A stretch of 64,000 nucleotides of DNA, taken from NCBI RefSeq assembly GCF_003319125.1, contig NZ_QOHG01000004.1:186001-250000 (forward strand). Reading direction: 5' to 3'. The translations under genes and the position numbers were made by a program. Every line of letters starts with the position of its first letter. Within the stretch, counting starts at the first letter, position 1. The notes under the pieces were generated by a model. The model did not search any database and had not been told where the DNA came from. It saw only the letters and a program-made list of their open reading frames with translations. This DNA is from Blastococcus sp. TF02A-26. Lineage in GTDB: Bacteria; Actinomycetota; Actinomycetes; Mycobacteriales; Geodermatophilaceae. Below are positions 6,592 to 15,230 of the stretch, one piece after another.

Positions 6592-9500
6592 TCAGTGGCC
6601 GCTGCTCCCCGGGCTGGAGTGCCACAGCTTCCGGGGTGCACTGGCCGCGGCGCGGCGGGCCGCGGTCCCGGCGTCCTCCCCTGCCGGCTTGATGTCGGCG
6701 TAGGGCGACATCCGGAAGCCGGTCGGGTGGACGAGCACCGGCTTGACCACCACCGGCCGCGAGCCGTGCGAGGCCGCAGCGCCGGCGATCGCCTGTTCGG
6801 TGTACTCGCCCGGCGCGGCCATCTGCTCGGCGACCGCCGCCAGCCCACCGGTCTCCCAGGACTCGTACAGCGCGGGCAGCTCCCACGCGCCGGTGGCCCG
6901 GATCGACACCCCGCGCGGGCCGGTGCGCCGCAGCACCCCGCGGATCACCAGCAGCCAGGAGTGGAAGACCGTCGCCGCGTAGGGGCCCTGCACGTCCTCG
7001 AAGAAGGTGGAGTCGGTGCAGCCGGTGCCGTCGTCGAGGGTCACGAACACCACGCGGCGGCCGGAGCGGATGGGCGGCGTCTGGGTGGCCACCTTCACGC
7101 CGGCGACGAGCACCTCCGACCCGCTGCGGCACCCCAGCAGTTCCCCGGCCGGCACCGCGCCGATGGCGGACAGGAAGCGGCGGTAGAAGTCGACGACGTG
7201 CCGGCTGGCGTCCAGGCCGAGCACCTCGAGCTCGGCGCGGACCAGCTCGGCGTCGGTGAACTCGGGCAGCCCGCTGCCGGCCGCCCAGCCGAGCGCGGTC
7301 TCCTCCGGCGCGACCCCCTCCTCCTCGGGCAGGTCGAGACCGAGCAGGTCGAGGCTCAGCTGGCCGACCGCACCGGCCCGCGCGCCGCTGCGGCTCCACC
7401 GGTCCAGCTCGCTGATCTGCAGCAGCAGGTCGCGGCGGGTGACCGCGGTGCGGCTGCGGGTGGGCCGGCCGGCCTCCCGGTCGCGCACGCCGAAGCCGTA
7501 GAGGGAGTCGAACCCGCCGGCCAGCACCAGCCGCTCGACGACCGGCCGGGACACCGAGGCGCGCTGCCAGAAGTCGTTGAGCGACCGGTACGGCTGACCG
7601 GCGACGACGCGGGCGACCTCGTCGTCGGAGATGCCCTTGACGTCGGCGAGGGCGAGCCGGATGCCGTGGCGGGAGGGGTCGGGCACCGACGGCGGCATCC
7701 ACTCCGGCCGGCGCCACGCCTGCAGAGGGGATCCGTCGGCGTCACCCCCCTCGATCTCCTCCGGGTCCACGCGCTCCACCCGGTAGGTGGCGCCGGAGGC
7801 GTTGACGTCCAGCCCCAGCACGCGGACGCCGAAGTTGCGGGCGTCGTCGAGGATCAGCCGCTTCGGGTACATGCCCGGGTCGTGGGTGAGCACCCCGGCG
7901 AGGAAGGCCGCGGTGTGGTGGGTCTTCAGCCAGGCCGACTGGTAGGTGGGCAGCGCGAAGGCCGCGGCGTGGGCCTTGCAGAAGCCGAACGAGCCGAAGG
8001 CGACCAGCACCTCCCACACCTTCTCGACGACCTCGACCGGATAGCGCTCCAGCGCCCGCGGCTTGAACCAGGTGCGCACCTCCTCGTGCAGGTCGCGGTC
8101 GCCCAGCGCCCGGCGCGCCTCGTCGGCCTGGGCGAGGTCGCAGCCGGTCATCTGGGCCACGATCTGCAGCACCTGCTCGTGGAAGACCACCACCCCGGCG
8201 GTCTGCTCCAGGTACGGGGCGAGGTCGGGGTGCGGGTAGACCGGGTCGCGCCAGCCGTTCCGGGCCATGAGGAACGGCGTCACCATGTCGCTCTTCACCG
8301 GGCCGGGCCGGAACAGCGAGATGTCGATGACGATGTCCTCGAACGACTCCGGCCCGAACTTGCCGACCAGCTCGCGCTGGCCGGGTGACTCGATCTGGAA
8401 CATGCCGAGGGTGCGGGTGCTCCGGATCAGCTCGAAGGTCGCCGGGTCGTCGCGCGGGATGGCGTCGATGTCGACGGTCTCGCCGTCGACCCGGGCCACC
8501 TCGTCCAGGGCGTGCGCGATCGCCGACTGCATCCGGATGCCGAGCAGGTCGAGCTTGAGCAGCCCGAGCTCCTCGACGTCGTCCTTGTCGAACTGGCTCA
8601 TCGGGTAGCCCAGGTAGCTGTTCTCCACCGGGGTGCGGTCGAGCAGCGTGGCGTCGGACAGCAGCACGCCACAGGGGTGCAGGGCGATGTGCCGGGGCAG
8701 CCCGTCGAGCCGGGCGACGAGGTCGAACAGCAGGTCCAGATCGCCGCTCCCGCCGGACCGCTTGGAGCCCATCCGGCTGGCCCGCAGTTCCGGGAGGTCC
8801 TTGAGTGCGGCGTGCACCTGGTTGGCCCGGATGTGCGGGAAGGCCTTGGCGACCGCGTCGACCTCGGCCGGGGGCAGACCCAGGGCGGCGCCGACGTCGC
8901 GGATGGCATGGCGCACCCGGTAGGTGTCCATCATGGAGATGCAGCTGACCCGCTCGGCGCCGAAGCGGTCGAGGACCGCGTCGTAGACCTCCATCCGGCG
9001 GGCGGACTCCACGTCGATGTCGATGTCGGGCAGCTGGTGGCGCAGCGGGGAGAGGAACCGCTCCATCAGCAGGCCGTAGCGGATCGGGTCGACGTCGGAG
9101 ATGCCCAGCAGGTAGGTGACCAGGCTGCCCGCGCCCGACCCGCGCGCCGCCGCCCGGACCCTCAGGCTCTTGATGAGGTCGACGACATCGGCGACGGTCA
9201 GGAAGTAGGAGGGGTAGCCCAGCTGCTCGATGACGGCGAGCTCGTCGGCCAGCCGTCTGCGCACCGTGCCGGTCGGCGCCATCCCGCGCCGGCCCATCCC
9301 CGCCTCGCAGCGGGCCCGCAGCACCTGCGCCGGGTCCAGGCCGGCCTCTGCGGGGGTGGTGACGACGTCCAGCTCCGGGTAGCGCACGGTGCCGATGCCG
9401 AGGTCCTCCTTGACGTCGACCACGCACTGCTCGGCCAGCCGGGCGGTGCGCTCGAGCAGCCGGGCCGCCGCGTCGCGGTCGGGGCCGACGAGGTCCTCGG

Positions 9501-10413
9501 CGACGTCGGCCATCTCCTTGCCCGACTTCAGGTAGCCCTCGGCGGTGCGCCGGTCGACGTGCCGCTGGTCGAGGGCGACCAGCCGGCGGGAGGCGTCGAG
9601 CACGTCGGCGGTGGGGGCGTCGAGGGCGTCGACGTAGCGGACGGCGTTGGTGAGCACCACCGGCACGCCGGTCTCGTCGGCGAACCGCAGCATCGCCTGC
9701 GCCCGGGAGCGGTCGCCGCGACCGCGGTGGTGCACGACCTCCAGCGCCAGCTGCCCCGGCCCGAACACCGCGCGCCAGGCCGAGAGCCGGGCAGCGGCCA
9801 CGTCGGCGCGGCCTGCGGTCAGGGCCCGGCCCACCGGGGAGTCCGGCCCCAGGAGGGCGACCAGCCCGAGCGGGTGCTCGGCGGCCAGGGCCAACGAGGC
9901 GACCGGCTCGCCGCGGGTGCCGCGCAGGTGGGTGGCGCTGGTGAGCCGGCACAGCGAGCGCCAACCGGCGCCGTTGCGGGCCAGGAAGGTGACCCGGGGC
10001 AGGCGCGGGTCCACGCTGGCCCCGCCGCGTGCCGGGGACCGGCGGCCACCCCGCCCCCGACCCTCACCCTCCAGTCGACCCTCGGACTCGGGCGGGAGAG
10101 GGCGGCGCGCACGGTGCCGCGCCCCCGCCACTCCGGACGGTCCGGCGCCGAGAGCGTGCGCGAGCGCCGGAGGGACGCTGCTGTCCACCGCGGGGGTGAC
10201 CGCCAGGTCGATCCCGAAGATCGGCCGGACGTCGGCCGCCCGGCAGGCCAGCGCGAACTTCACCGCGCCGTAGAGGCCGTCGCGGTCGGTGAGCGCGAGC
10301 GCTCCCATGCCGTGCTCGGCGGCGCGGGTGACCAGGTCGGCCGGGTGGTTGGCCCCGTAGCGCATGGAGTAGCCCGAGGCGGCGTGCAGGTGGACGAAGG
10401 GGTCGCTGCTCAC
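6592..10413 (-). CDS. dnaE2: error-prone DNA polymerase III alpha-type subunit
   Basis: 1273 residues. The PHP domain begins FVHLHAASGYSMRYGANHP; the C-family catalytic Asp residues are in PDIDID near residue 462 and LLKLDLLGI near 619; a helix-hairpin-helix and an OB fold follow. The length and the N-terminus match DnaE2/ImuC and not the replicative DnaE1, and the tau-binding tail is absent. It is the damage-induced mutator polymerase for lesion bypass. GTG 10413 overlaps the HEPN gene stop (GTGA). Oddity: a Glu/Arg/Gly-rich segment near residues 100-128 interrupts the PHP region. No imuB is visible in the operon. Confidence 0.94.
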   Translation of the reverse strand: MSSDPFVHLHAASGYSMRYGANHPADLVTRAAEHGMGALALTDRDGLYGAVKFALACRAADVRPIFGIDLAVTPAVDSSVPPALAHALGAGPSGVAGARHRARRPLPPESEGRLEGEGRGRGGRRSPARGGASVDPRLPRVTFLARNGAGWRSLCRLTSATHLRGTRGEPVASLALAAEHPLGLVALLGPDSPVGRALTAGRADVAAARLSAWRAVFGPGQLALEVVHHRGRGDRSRAQAMLRFADETGVPVVLTNAVRYVDALDAPTADVLDASRRLVALDQRHVDRRTAEGYLKSGKEMADVAEDLVGPDRDAAARLLERTARLAEQCVVDVKEDLGIGTVRYPELDVVTTPAEAGLDPAQVLRARCEAGMGRRGMAPTGTVRRRLADELAVIEQLGYPSYFLTVADVVDLIKSLRVRAAARGSGAGSLVTYLLGISDVDPIRYGLLMERFLSPLRHQLPDIDIDVESARRMEVYDAVLDRFGAERVSCISMMDTYRVRHAIRDVGAALGLPPAEVDAVAKAFPHIRANQVHAALKDLPELRASRMGSKRSGGSGDLDLLFDLVARLDGLPRHIALHPCGVLLSDATLLDRTPVENSYLGYPMSQFDKDDVEELGLLKLDLLGIRMQSAIAHALDEVARVDGETVDIDAIPRDDPATFELIRSTRTLGMFQIESPGQRELVGKFGPESFEDIVIDISLFRPGPVKSDMVTPFLMARNGWRDPVYPHPDLAPYLEQTAGVVVFHEQVLQIVAQMTGCDLAQADEARRALGDRDLHEEVRTWFKPRALERYPVEVVEKVWEVLVAFGSFGFCKAHAAAFALPTYQSAWLKTHHTAAFLAGVLTHDPGMYPKRLILDDARNFGVRVLGLDVNASGATYRVERVDPEEIEGGDADGSPLQAWRRPEWMPPSVPDPSRHGIRLALADVKGISDDEVARVVAGQPYRSLNDFWQRASVSRPVVERLVLAGGFDSLYGFGVRDREAGRPTRSRTAVTRRDLLLQISELDRWSRSGARAGAVGQLSLDLLGLDLPEEEGVAPEETALGWAAGSGLPEFTDAELVRAELEVLGLDASRHVVDFYRRFLSAIGAVPAGELLGCRSGSEVLVAGVKVATQTPPIRSGRRVVFVTLDDGTGCTDSTFFEDVQGPYAATVFHSWLLVIRGVLRRTGPRGVSIRATGAWELPALYESWETGGLAAVAEQMAAPGEYTEQAIAGAAASHGSRPVVVKPVLVHPTGFRMSPYADIKPAGEDAGTAARRAAASAPRKLWHSSPGSSGH

Positions 10414-10928
10414 CGCCGGGGGCTGCGGTACTGGGTGCCGCCGACCACCCGGGGCCGGGGAGCCGGCTCCGGGAGCTGGGTCAGACCGGCCTCGAGCACC
10501 CCGAGGAAGGCCTCGACGTCGCGGACCAGGTCGTCGGCCTCGCGCTCGGTGACCGCGTGGGACAGCCCGGCCTCGGCGGCGGCCCGCTTGGCGGCACCGG
10601 CGGCGAAGAAGGTGGCCCACTCCCCCAGCTCGGGCGCGACCTCGCCGAGCAGCACCCAGGCGCTGCGCGGCCGTCGACGTCTGCTCTCGGGACGGGTGCG
10701 GGCGGCCAGCATCGCCGCGGCACCCCGCAGCGCCGCCAGGTGCGCGGTGGCGTACCGCTCCCGCGGGTCGGTCGCGGCAGCGGCCTCGGCCAGCCCGCGC
10801 CGGGCCTGGTCGAGCAACCCGGCGGCGGCCGCCGGCACCGGCGGGGGCAGCGGCAACTGCTGGGCGGTGGCTCGGTCGTAGCGCCCGGCGGACCCTCGCT
10901 CGTAGGTCATGGCTCGCAGCGCGCCCAT
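10410..10928 (-). CDS. SAV_6107-type HEPN domain protein
   Basis: 172 residues, largely helical, e.g. LLDQARRGLAEAAAATDPRE and WATFFAAGAAKRAAAEAGL, the pattern of the HEPN-like family that often neighbours dnaE2 in actinomycetes. The biochemical role is unknown; other HEPN proteins are nucleases or nucleotide-binding. The start ATG 10928 shares one base with the TGA of the upstream gene (TGATG), and its stop overlaps dnaE2. Translation of all three genes is therefore coupled. A later in-frame ATG at 10910 (MTYERGSAG) is possible. Confidence 0.78.
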   Translation of the reverse strand: MGALRAMTYERGSAGRYDRATAQQLPLPPPVPAAAAGLLDQARRGLAEAAAATDPRERYATAHLAALRGAAAMLAARTRPESRRRRPRSAWVLLGEVAPELGEWATFFAAGAAKRAAAEAGLSHAVTEREADDLVRDVEAFLGVLEAGLTQLPEPAPRPRVVGGTQYRSPRR

Positions 10929-11248
10929 CAGTCGTGCACCCGCACGAGCGACCAGCGGTTCTCCGCCGCGTCCCACGACAGGTCGTAGACACCGGCGAAG
11001 CTCATCCGCGAGCGGCCGGCCCGCACCGCCTCCAGCCGCCACACCTCCCGCGAGGCCACCAGGTCACCCGAGGCGCCACCGGCGGTCGCACGCTGCCACC
11101 AGGCCGGGGTCTCCACCCACGAGTCGAGCAGCTCCCCGACGACATAGCGGGACTCCCCGCGCCAGAACTGGACCGGGCCGAGCGGGCCACGCTCGACCTG
11201 GACCTCCTCGCCCACCCGACCGCCGACCCCGCTCAGCACCCGGCCCAT
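10928..11248 (-). CDS. DUF6504-like protein, first gene of the SOS dnaE2 operon
   Basis: 106 residues with a compact Trp-rich fold: PVQFWRGESRYVVGELLDSW, TPAWWQR, REVWRLEA, VYDLSWDAAENRWSLVRVHD. This resembles the short DUF6504 proteins found next to Y-family polymerases and dnaE2. The function is unknown; the context suggests a mutasome accessory. ATG 11248 is preceded by GGGGAGAG at good spacing. A LexA box lies about 90 bases upstream. Confidence 0.78.
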   Translation of the reverse strand: MGRVLSGVGGRVGEEVQVERGPLGPVQFWRGESRYVVGELLDSWVETPAWWQRATAGGASGDLVASREVWRLEAVRAGRSRMSFAGVYDLSWDAAENRWSLVRVHD

Positions 11249-11338
11249 GTCACTCTCCCCACCGCTCGAACCCGGCGCGCCGGCCCGGACCGCGCCGGCC
11301 GGTGGGGAAGATCCGGCGGACGCGGGGAGCGACGCTGT

Positions 11339-11354
11339 TCGAACGCGTGTTCGA
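11339..11354. promoter_or_regulatory. LexA (SOS) box of the dnaE2 operon
   Basis: TCGAACGCGTGTTCGA is a perfect TCGAAC-N4-GTTCGA palindrome, extended by TT/AA-type flanks (GTTCGAAC...GTTCGAAC). It lies between the DUF222/HNH gene and the DUF6504-HEPN-dnaE2 operon, which reads away from it. The HNH gene ends toward it, so only the dnaE2 operon is a likely target. The rest of the 11249-11431 gap holds no gene that I can see. Confidence 0.92.
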
Positions 11355-11431
11355 ACACATCGAGTACACCCGACCGCTGCGACGCCGTCAAGCCGGACGC
11401 GCCCACCCTGGGGACACCGCGCATCGCCGGC

Positions 11432-12913
11432 TCACCCCTGCTGCTGTGGGTCGGGTGGGGCGGTCTCGTCGAGCCAGGGTGGGTCGGGTTCGGGGTCGTG
11501 CGCCCAGCCGGGTGGCCGGGTGGTGCGGGTGACCCCGGAGGGGGTGCGGACGACGAGTCGGCCGTCGGGCAGCAGGGTGAAGGCCCAGCCCCGGGCGAAG
11601 GTCTTGATGCGGTGGTGACGCCGGCACAGGCAGCAGAGGTTGGTGCAGGTGGTGGGTCCGCCGTCGGCGTGGGCGGTGACGTGGTCGATGTCGCAGGAGC
11701 CGGGGCGGCGTCGGCAGCCGGGCATGCGGCAGGTGCGGTCCCGGGTGGTGACGAGGCGGCGCTGGGCGGCGGAGGGCCGATAGGCCGAGGTCGGCGAGGG
11801 CAGCCGGAGCCCGGGCCCGTCGGTGAGGCCGGGATCGGCCCCGCGGCGGCGGACGCGGCGGCCGGTGCCGGTGGCGCGGGCGAGTTCGGCGCGGGTGGCG
11901 ACGGCGACGGTCTGGCCGGTGGCCGGCTCGTCGAGGGAGATGAGGATCGACCCTCCGGCCGGCGTCGGCTGCAGGTCGAGCAGGTCCAGCACCTCGCGGC
12001 ACTGGGCGGCGGTGATGATCTGCCCGTCCAGCTCGGCGGGCGGGGCGCCGGCGCCCCCGCGCAGGGTCGGGATGGCGGCGTGGAGGGTCAGGTGCGCGGT
12101 CACCGGCGGCCGGGAGGCGTCCCACGGCCGAAGGATCAGATCGAACGCGGTCATCGACCGGAGCAGCCCGATCGGCCGGTCGTCGCCGTCGGCCCGCGCC
12201 CAGTTCGCGTAGGTGCCGATCGCGTCGCGGGCGGCGTGGACCATCGGAAGGGGGCCCTCGATGACCAGCCGGCCCAGCCCGTCGGCGGTCCGCTCGACGT
12301 GCACGTCGGCCGTGCGCTCGGCCTCCCGGCGGCGACGGTCCTTCGCGGCGGCATCGGCCCGGTACAGGTGGTAGCGGGTGCGCTCGCGCAGGCGGGCGGG
12401 CTCCCACCCGGCTGCCCCGGGCAGCACGCGGGCCAGCACCGTGGCGGCGACCTCCTCGGAGGCGTCGCCGAGCAGGTCCAGCAGGACACGGACCTTGGCG
12501 ATGGTGAGGTCCCCGGCCCACAGCCCGCTCCAGGCCGGCGCCAGCTTCCCGGTCAAGAGCAGCGCTTCAACGGCGAGCCGGGAGGCCTCGTGCTCCGAGC
12601 AACCCCGGATCACCGCCAGCTCGGTCACGAAGTCATCGGAGACATCCGCCAGCCCCGCCGGCCGCGTCGTCCGCGCATCCGGGCCCGCCCCGCCGCGCGG
12701 CCCGAAGTCCGCGTCCCGGGACGGGCGCCGCCGGCGGGCCAGCTCGGTGATCACCGCCGCCTGCCGAGCGTGCTCCCGGGCCAGCCGCGCGTCGGTGGAC
12801 CAGATCTCGGCCGCCAGGTCCAGATCGGCCCACCGTGGTGAGACGACCTCCGACGGCAGCACCGGCACCGGCACGCCCGCCACCCGCGGGGGCGGCACGA
12901 CTCCGATCGACAC
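11432..12913 (-). CDS. DUF222 / HNH-endonuclease-domain protein (13E12 type)
   Basis: 493 residues. The N-terminal two thirds is the DUF222 helical region (VTELAVIRGCSEHEASRLAV, LPGAAGWEPARLRERTR). The C-terminal HNH nuclease spans about 395-440: DRTCRMPGCRRRPGSCDIDH then HADGGPTTCTNLCCLCRRHH, with two CxxC-like zinc pairs and the catalytic DIDH. These proteins occur in many copies in actinomycete genomes and have no settled role. Start GTG 12913 is supported by TAGCGT at 12920-12925. Probably a stand-alone gene. Confidence 0.9.
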   Translation of the reverse strand: MSIGVVPPPRVAGVPVPVLPSEVVSPRWADLDLAAEIWSTDARLAREHARQAAVITELARRRRPSRDADFGPRGGAGPDARTTRPAGLADVSDDFVTELAVIRGCSEHEASRLAVEALLLTGKLAPAWSGLWAGDLTIAKVRVLLDLLGDASEEVAATVLARVLPGAAGWEPARLRERTRYHLYRADAAAKDRRRREAERTADVHVERTADGLGRLVIEGPLPMVHAARDAIGTYANWARADGDDRPIGLLRSMTAFDLILRPWDASRPPVTAHLTLHAAIPTLRGGAGAPPAELDGQIITAAQCREVLDLLDLQPTPAGGSILISLDEPATGQTVAVATRAELARATGTGRRVRRRGADPGLTDGPGLRLPSPTSAYRPSAAQRRLVTTRDRTCRMPGCRRRPGSCDIDHVTAHADGGPTTCTNLCCLCRRHHRIKTFARGWAFTLLPDGRLVVRTPSGVTRTTRPPGWAHDPEPDPPWLDETAPPDPQQQG

Positions 12914-12919
12914 ACCCGC

Positions 12920-12925
12920 ACGCTA
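12920..12925 (-). promoter_or_regulatory. leaderless -10 element for the DUF222/HNH gene
   Basis: TAGCGT on the minus strand ends 6 bases before GTG 12913. Confidence 0.55.
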
Positions 12926-13016
12926 GGCCGGGGGTACGACAGTTCCCGCAGGTCAGGACGCGGATCGACGTCCCGGACTCCCCCGGTCGTCGGCGCCACC
13001 TGCCAGGATCCGCGCC

Positions 13017-13655
13017 GTGGACGAGACGACCGCCTGGACGACCATCGGCACCGAGCGACGAGCCCTCGCCGACCTGCTCGACACGCTCACGCCGGAGCAG
13101 TGGGCGACCCCGAGCCTGTGCGCCGGCTGGACGGTCCGGCACGTGGCCGCGCACCTGATGGTCGGCCCCACCGGCTCGATCCCCGGCTTCCTCCGCGCGC
13201 TGGTCCGCGGCCGGGGGTCCTTCGACCGCGCCAACCACCTGCTGGCCGACGCCCGCGCGCAGCTCCCGACCGCCACCCTCGTCGACGACCTCCGGGAGCA
13301 CGCCGACGACCGGTTCACCCCGCCGGGCATGGACTGGCACGCCCCGCTCACCGACCTGCTCGTGCACCGGCTCGACATCACCGTCCCGCTCGGCCTCGAC
13401 CACGGCCGGCCGCTCGACCCGTGGGCCGACGCCCTCGACCTCCTGACCAGCAAGCGGGCGACCCCGGCCTTCATCCCCCGGGGCCTGCCGCACCTGACCT
13501 ACGCCGCGACCGACGTCGACTGGTCGCGCGGGACCGGGGTCCGCGCCGAGGGCCCGGCCGAGGCGCTCGCCCTCGCGATCACCCGCCGCCCGGTACGCCT
13601 CGAGCAGCTCGGCGGCCCCGGCGGCCCGGCGCTGAAGACCTGGGCGCGCGGCTGA
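13017..13655 (+). CDS. maleylpyruvate-isomerase-family (mycothiol-dependent/DinB-like) protein
   Basis: 212 residues. The N-terminal four-helix MDMPI/DinB-like domain is visible: ERRALADLLDTLTPEQWATP, SLCAGWTVRHVAAHLMVG with the metal-type His, and DLLVHRLDI with a second His. Members use mycothiol or a bound metal in thiol transfer or isomerisation; the substrate is unknown here. CAGGAT sits 7 bases before GTG 13017, suggesting a leaderless start. Transcribed divergently from the HNH gene. Confidence 0.82.
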   Translation: MDETTAWTTIGTERRALADLLDTLTPEQWATPSLCAGWTVRHVAAHLMVGPTGSIPGFLRALVRGRGSFDRANHLLADARAQLPTATLVDDLREHADDRFTPPGMDWHAPLTDLLVHRLDITVPLGLDHGRPLDPWADALDLLTSKRATPAFIPRGLPHLTYAATDVDWSRGTGVRAEGPAEALALAITRRPVRLEQLGGPGGPALKTWARG

Positions 13656-13667
13656 GCCGCGCGCCGG

Positions 13668-14030
13668 TCACCACGCGGTGGTCGGCTGCAGCACCGCCTC
13701 GGTCAGCGCCTCCGTGCGGAAGTGCGTGAACTGCTGGTACTCGGGGTCGGCGACCATCCGGCTGAACGCCTCACGGCTGGGATAGCGCACCAGCAGGACC
13801 GCGTCCCACGCCTGCCCCTCCTCGGCGACCAGCGGGGTGGCGCCGTCGCCGGCGTAGACCACCTCGGCGCCGTACCGCCCCAGGAAGGTCTCCCGCAGCG
13901 CCGCGGCGTACCGCGCGTAGGACTCCCGGCCGCCCTCGGCGAACCGGAGCAGGTTGAGCATGACGACGGGGCCGCCGGGGTCCTCCTGGAGGAACCGCTT
14001 GAGGTCCGCGCCGCGCGGGTCGATGGCCAT
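13668..14030 (-). CDS. DUF1330 domain protein
   Basis: 120 residues of dimeric alpha/beta-barrel type: PVVMLNLLRFAEGGRESYARY, VVYAGDGATPLV, WDAVLLVRYPSREAFSRMV, YQQFTHFRTEALTEAVL. DUF1330 proteins have no assigned reaction; some resemble monooxygenase-like ferredoxin-fold enzymes. Start ATG 14030 follows TAGCGT (14037-14042) by 6 bases. Convergent with the MDMPI gene. Confidence 0.86.
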   Translation of the reverse strand: MAIDPRGADLKRFLQEDPGGPVVMLNLLRFAEGGRESYARYAAALRETFLGRYGAEVVYAGDGATPLVAEEGQAWDAVLLVRYPSREAFSRMVADPEYQQFTHFRTEALTEAVLQPTTAW

Positions 14031-14036
14031 GCCCGG

Positions 14037-14042
14037 ACGCTA
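14037..14042 (-). promoter_or_regulatory. leaderless -10 element for the DUF1330 gene
   Basis: TAGCGT on the minus strand ends 6 bases before ATG 14030. Confidence 0.55.
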
Positions 14043-14109
14043 GCGCGGGCCCCGCGGAGCAGGTCGCCCACCCGACCGAACCCCGGGAACGGGTGGGAGG
14101 ATCGCCGTC

Positions 14110-14628
14110 ATGCCTGCCGCCGACTCCCCCCGGGTGGCCGAGGTCGTCCGCCGGCTCCGCGAGGCCGGGGCCACCGGTGAGGTGCGCGAGCTCGCCGAGA
14201 ACGCCCGGACGGCGGCGCTGGCCGCGGCCCAGCTGGGCGTCCCGGTCGGGGCGATCGCCAACAGCCTCGTGTTCGACGTCGGGGGGAACCCGCTGCTGGT
14301 GCTCACCAGCGGCGCCCACCGCGTCGACACCCAGCAGGTCGCCCGGCTGCTCGGCGTCCCCGAGGTCCGGGTGGCGCGCGCCGACTTCGTCCGCGAGCAC
14401 ACCGGCCAGGCGATCGGCGGCGTCGCCCCGGTCGGCCACCCGGCGCCGATCGGCACGCTGGTCGACGTCGAACTGGCCCGCCACACCACGGTCTGGGCCG
14501 CCGCCGGGCACCCGCACACCGTCTTCCCGACCAGCTACGACGAGCTCCTCCGGCTCACCGACGGCACCCCCGCCGAGGTGGGTCCGGGGCCGGTGGAGAC
14601 GCTCTCCCCCGAGGCGGTACAGGCATGA
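14110..14628 (+). CDS. YbaK/EbsC-type aminoacyl-tRNA deacylase
   Basis: 172 residues matching the YbaK/ProX editing fold: LGVPVGAIANSLVFDVGGNPLLVLTSGAH, then FVREHTGQAIGGVAPVGHP (the GGxxP.GH loop) and a C-terminal AAGHPHTVFPTSYDELL. Such proteins hydrolyse mischarged tRNA, typically Cys- or Ala-tRNAPro. GGGAGG lies upstream of ATG 14110. The stop overlaps the next gene's start (ATGA at 14625-14628), so the pair is coupled. Confidence 0.88.
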   Translation: MPAADSPRVAEVVRRLREAGATGEVRELAENARTAALAAAQLGVPVGAIANSLVFDVGGNPLLVLTSGAHRVDTQQVARLLGVPEVRVARADFVREHTGQAIGGVAPVGHPAPIGTLVDVELARHTTVWAAAGHPHTVFPTSYDELLRLTDGTPAEVGPGPVETLSPEAVQA

Positions 14629-15230
14629 CCGGCACCAGGCCCGACACGCGCGTCACCGAGCTGTCGACCGGGTGGATCCGCGACCACATGCACGAGGCCC
14701 TCGCGATCTACGGCGCGGCCATGGGCTACTCGTCGTCGGTGGTCGCCGGCCGCTACGGCTACGCCATCCAGCACACCGAGCGCCCCGGCTTCCGCGCCGT
14801 CGGCGCGTTCAGCAGCACCGGAGACGCCGGCGCCGACGGGGAGCACCTCGTCGGCTTCGGCTACGGCTACGAGGTCGCCCCCGGCCAGTGGTGGCACGAC
14901 CAGGTCCGCGCCGCCCTCGACCGGCGGACGGCGAAGCGCTGGCTCCCGGGCGCCTTCGAGGTGTGCGAGCTGCACGTCCACCCCGACGCGCAGAGCCGCG
15001 GGCTGGGCCGCCGGCTGCTGCACGCGCTGGTGGCCGACCTGCCCAACCCGGTGGCCCTGCTCTCCACGCCCGACACCGACACCAAGGCCTTCCGGCTGTA
15101 CCACGCCGACGGCTTCGTCGACCTGGCCCGCAACCACCACTTCCCCGGCGACGCCCGCCCGTTCGCGATCCTCGGCGCGCACCTCCCGCTGCATCCGCGC
15201 CGTCCCGGCCCGACGAACGACCAGGTGTGA
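14625..15230 (+). CDS. GNAT-family N-acetyltransferase
   Basis: 201 residues. The acetyl-CoA pyrophosphate loop is HPDAQSRGLGRRLLHALV near residue 120 (Q/RxxGxG/A), preceded by CELHV and followed by DTKAFRLYHADGFVDL, typical GNAT motifs A and B. Acceptor unknown. It starts inside the deacylase stop and its own stop overlaps GTG 15227 of the carotenoid ketolase-like gene, so the carotenoid operon may be read through from here. Confidence 0.85.
   Translation: MTGTRPDTRVTELSTGWIRDHMHEALAIYGAAMGYSSSVVAGRYGYAIQHTERPGFRAVGAFSSTGDAGADGEHLVGFGYGYEVAPGQWWHDQVRAALDRRTAKRWLPGAFEVCELHVHPDAQSRGLGRRLLHALVADLPNPVALLSTPDTDTKAFRLYHADGFVDLARNHHFPGDARPFAILGAHLPLHPRRPGPTNDQV

Noticed and set aside
7742-9964. 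Long open frame antiparallel or offset within dnaE2
   Set aside because: Pure Arg/Pro/Ala shadow of the dnaE2 frame.
11432-12913. HNH gene as part of a homing or mobile element
   Set aside because: No inverted repeats, transposase or integrase nearby; DUF222/HNH proteins are common chromosomal families in actinomycetes.
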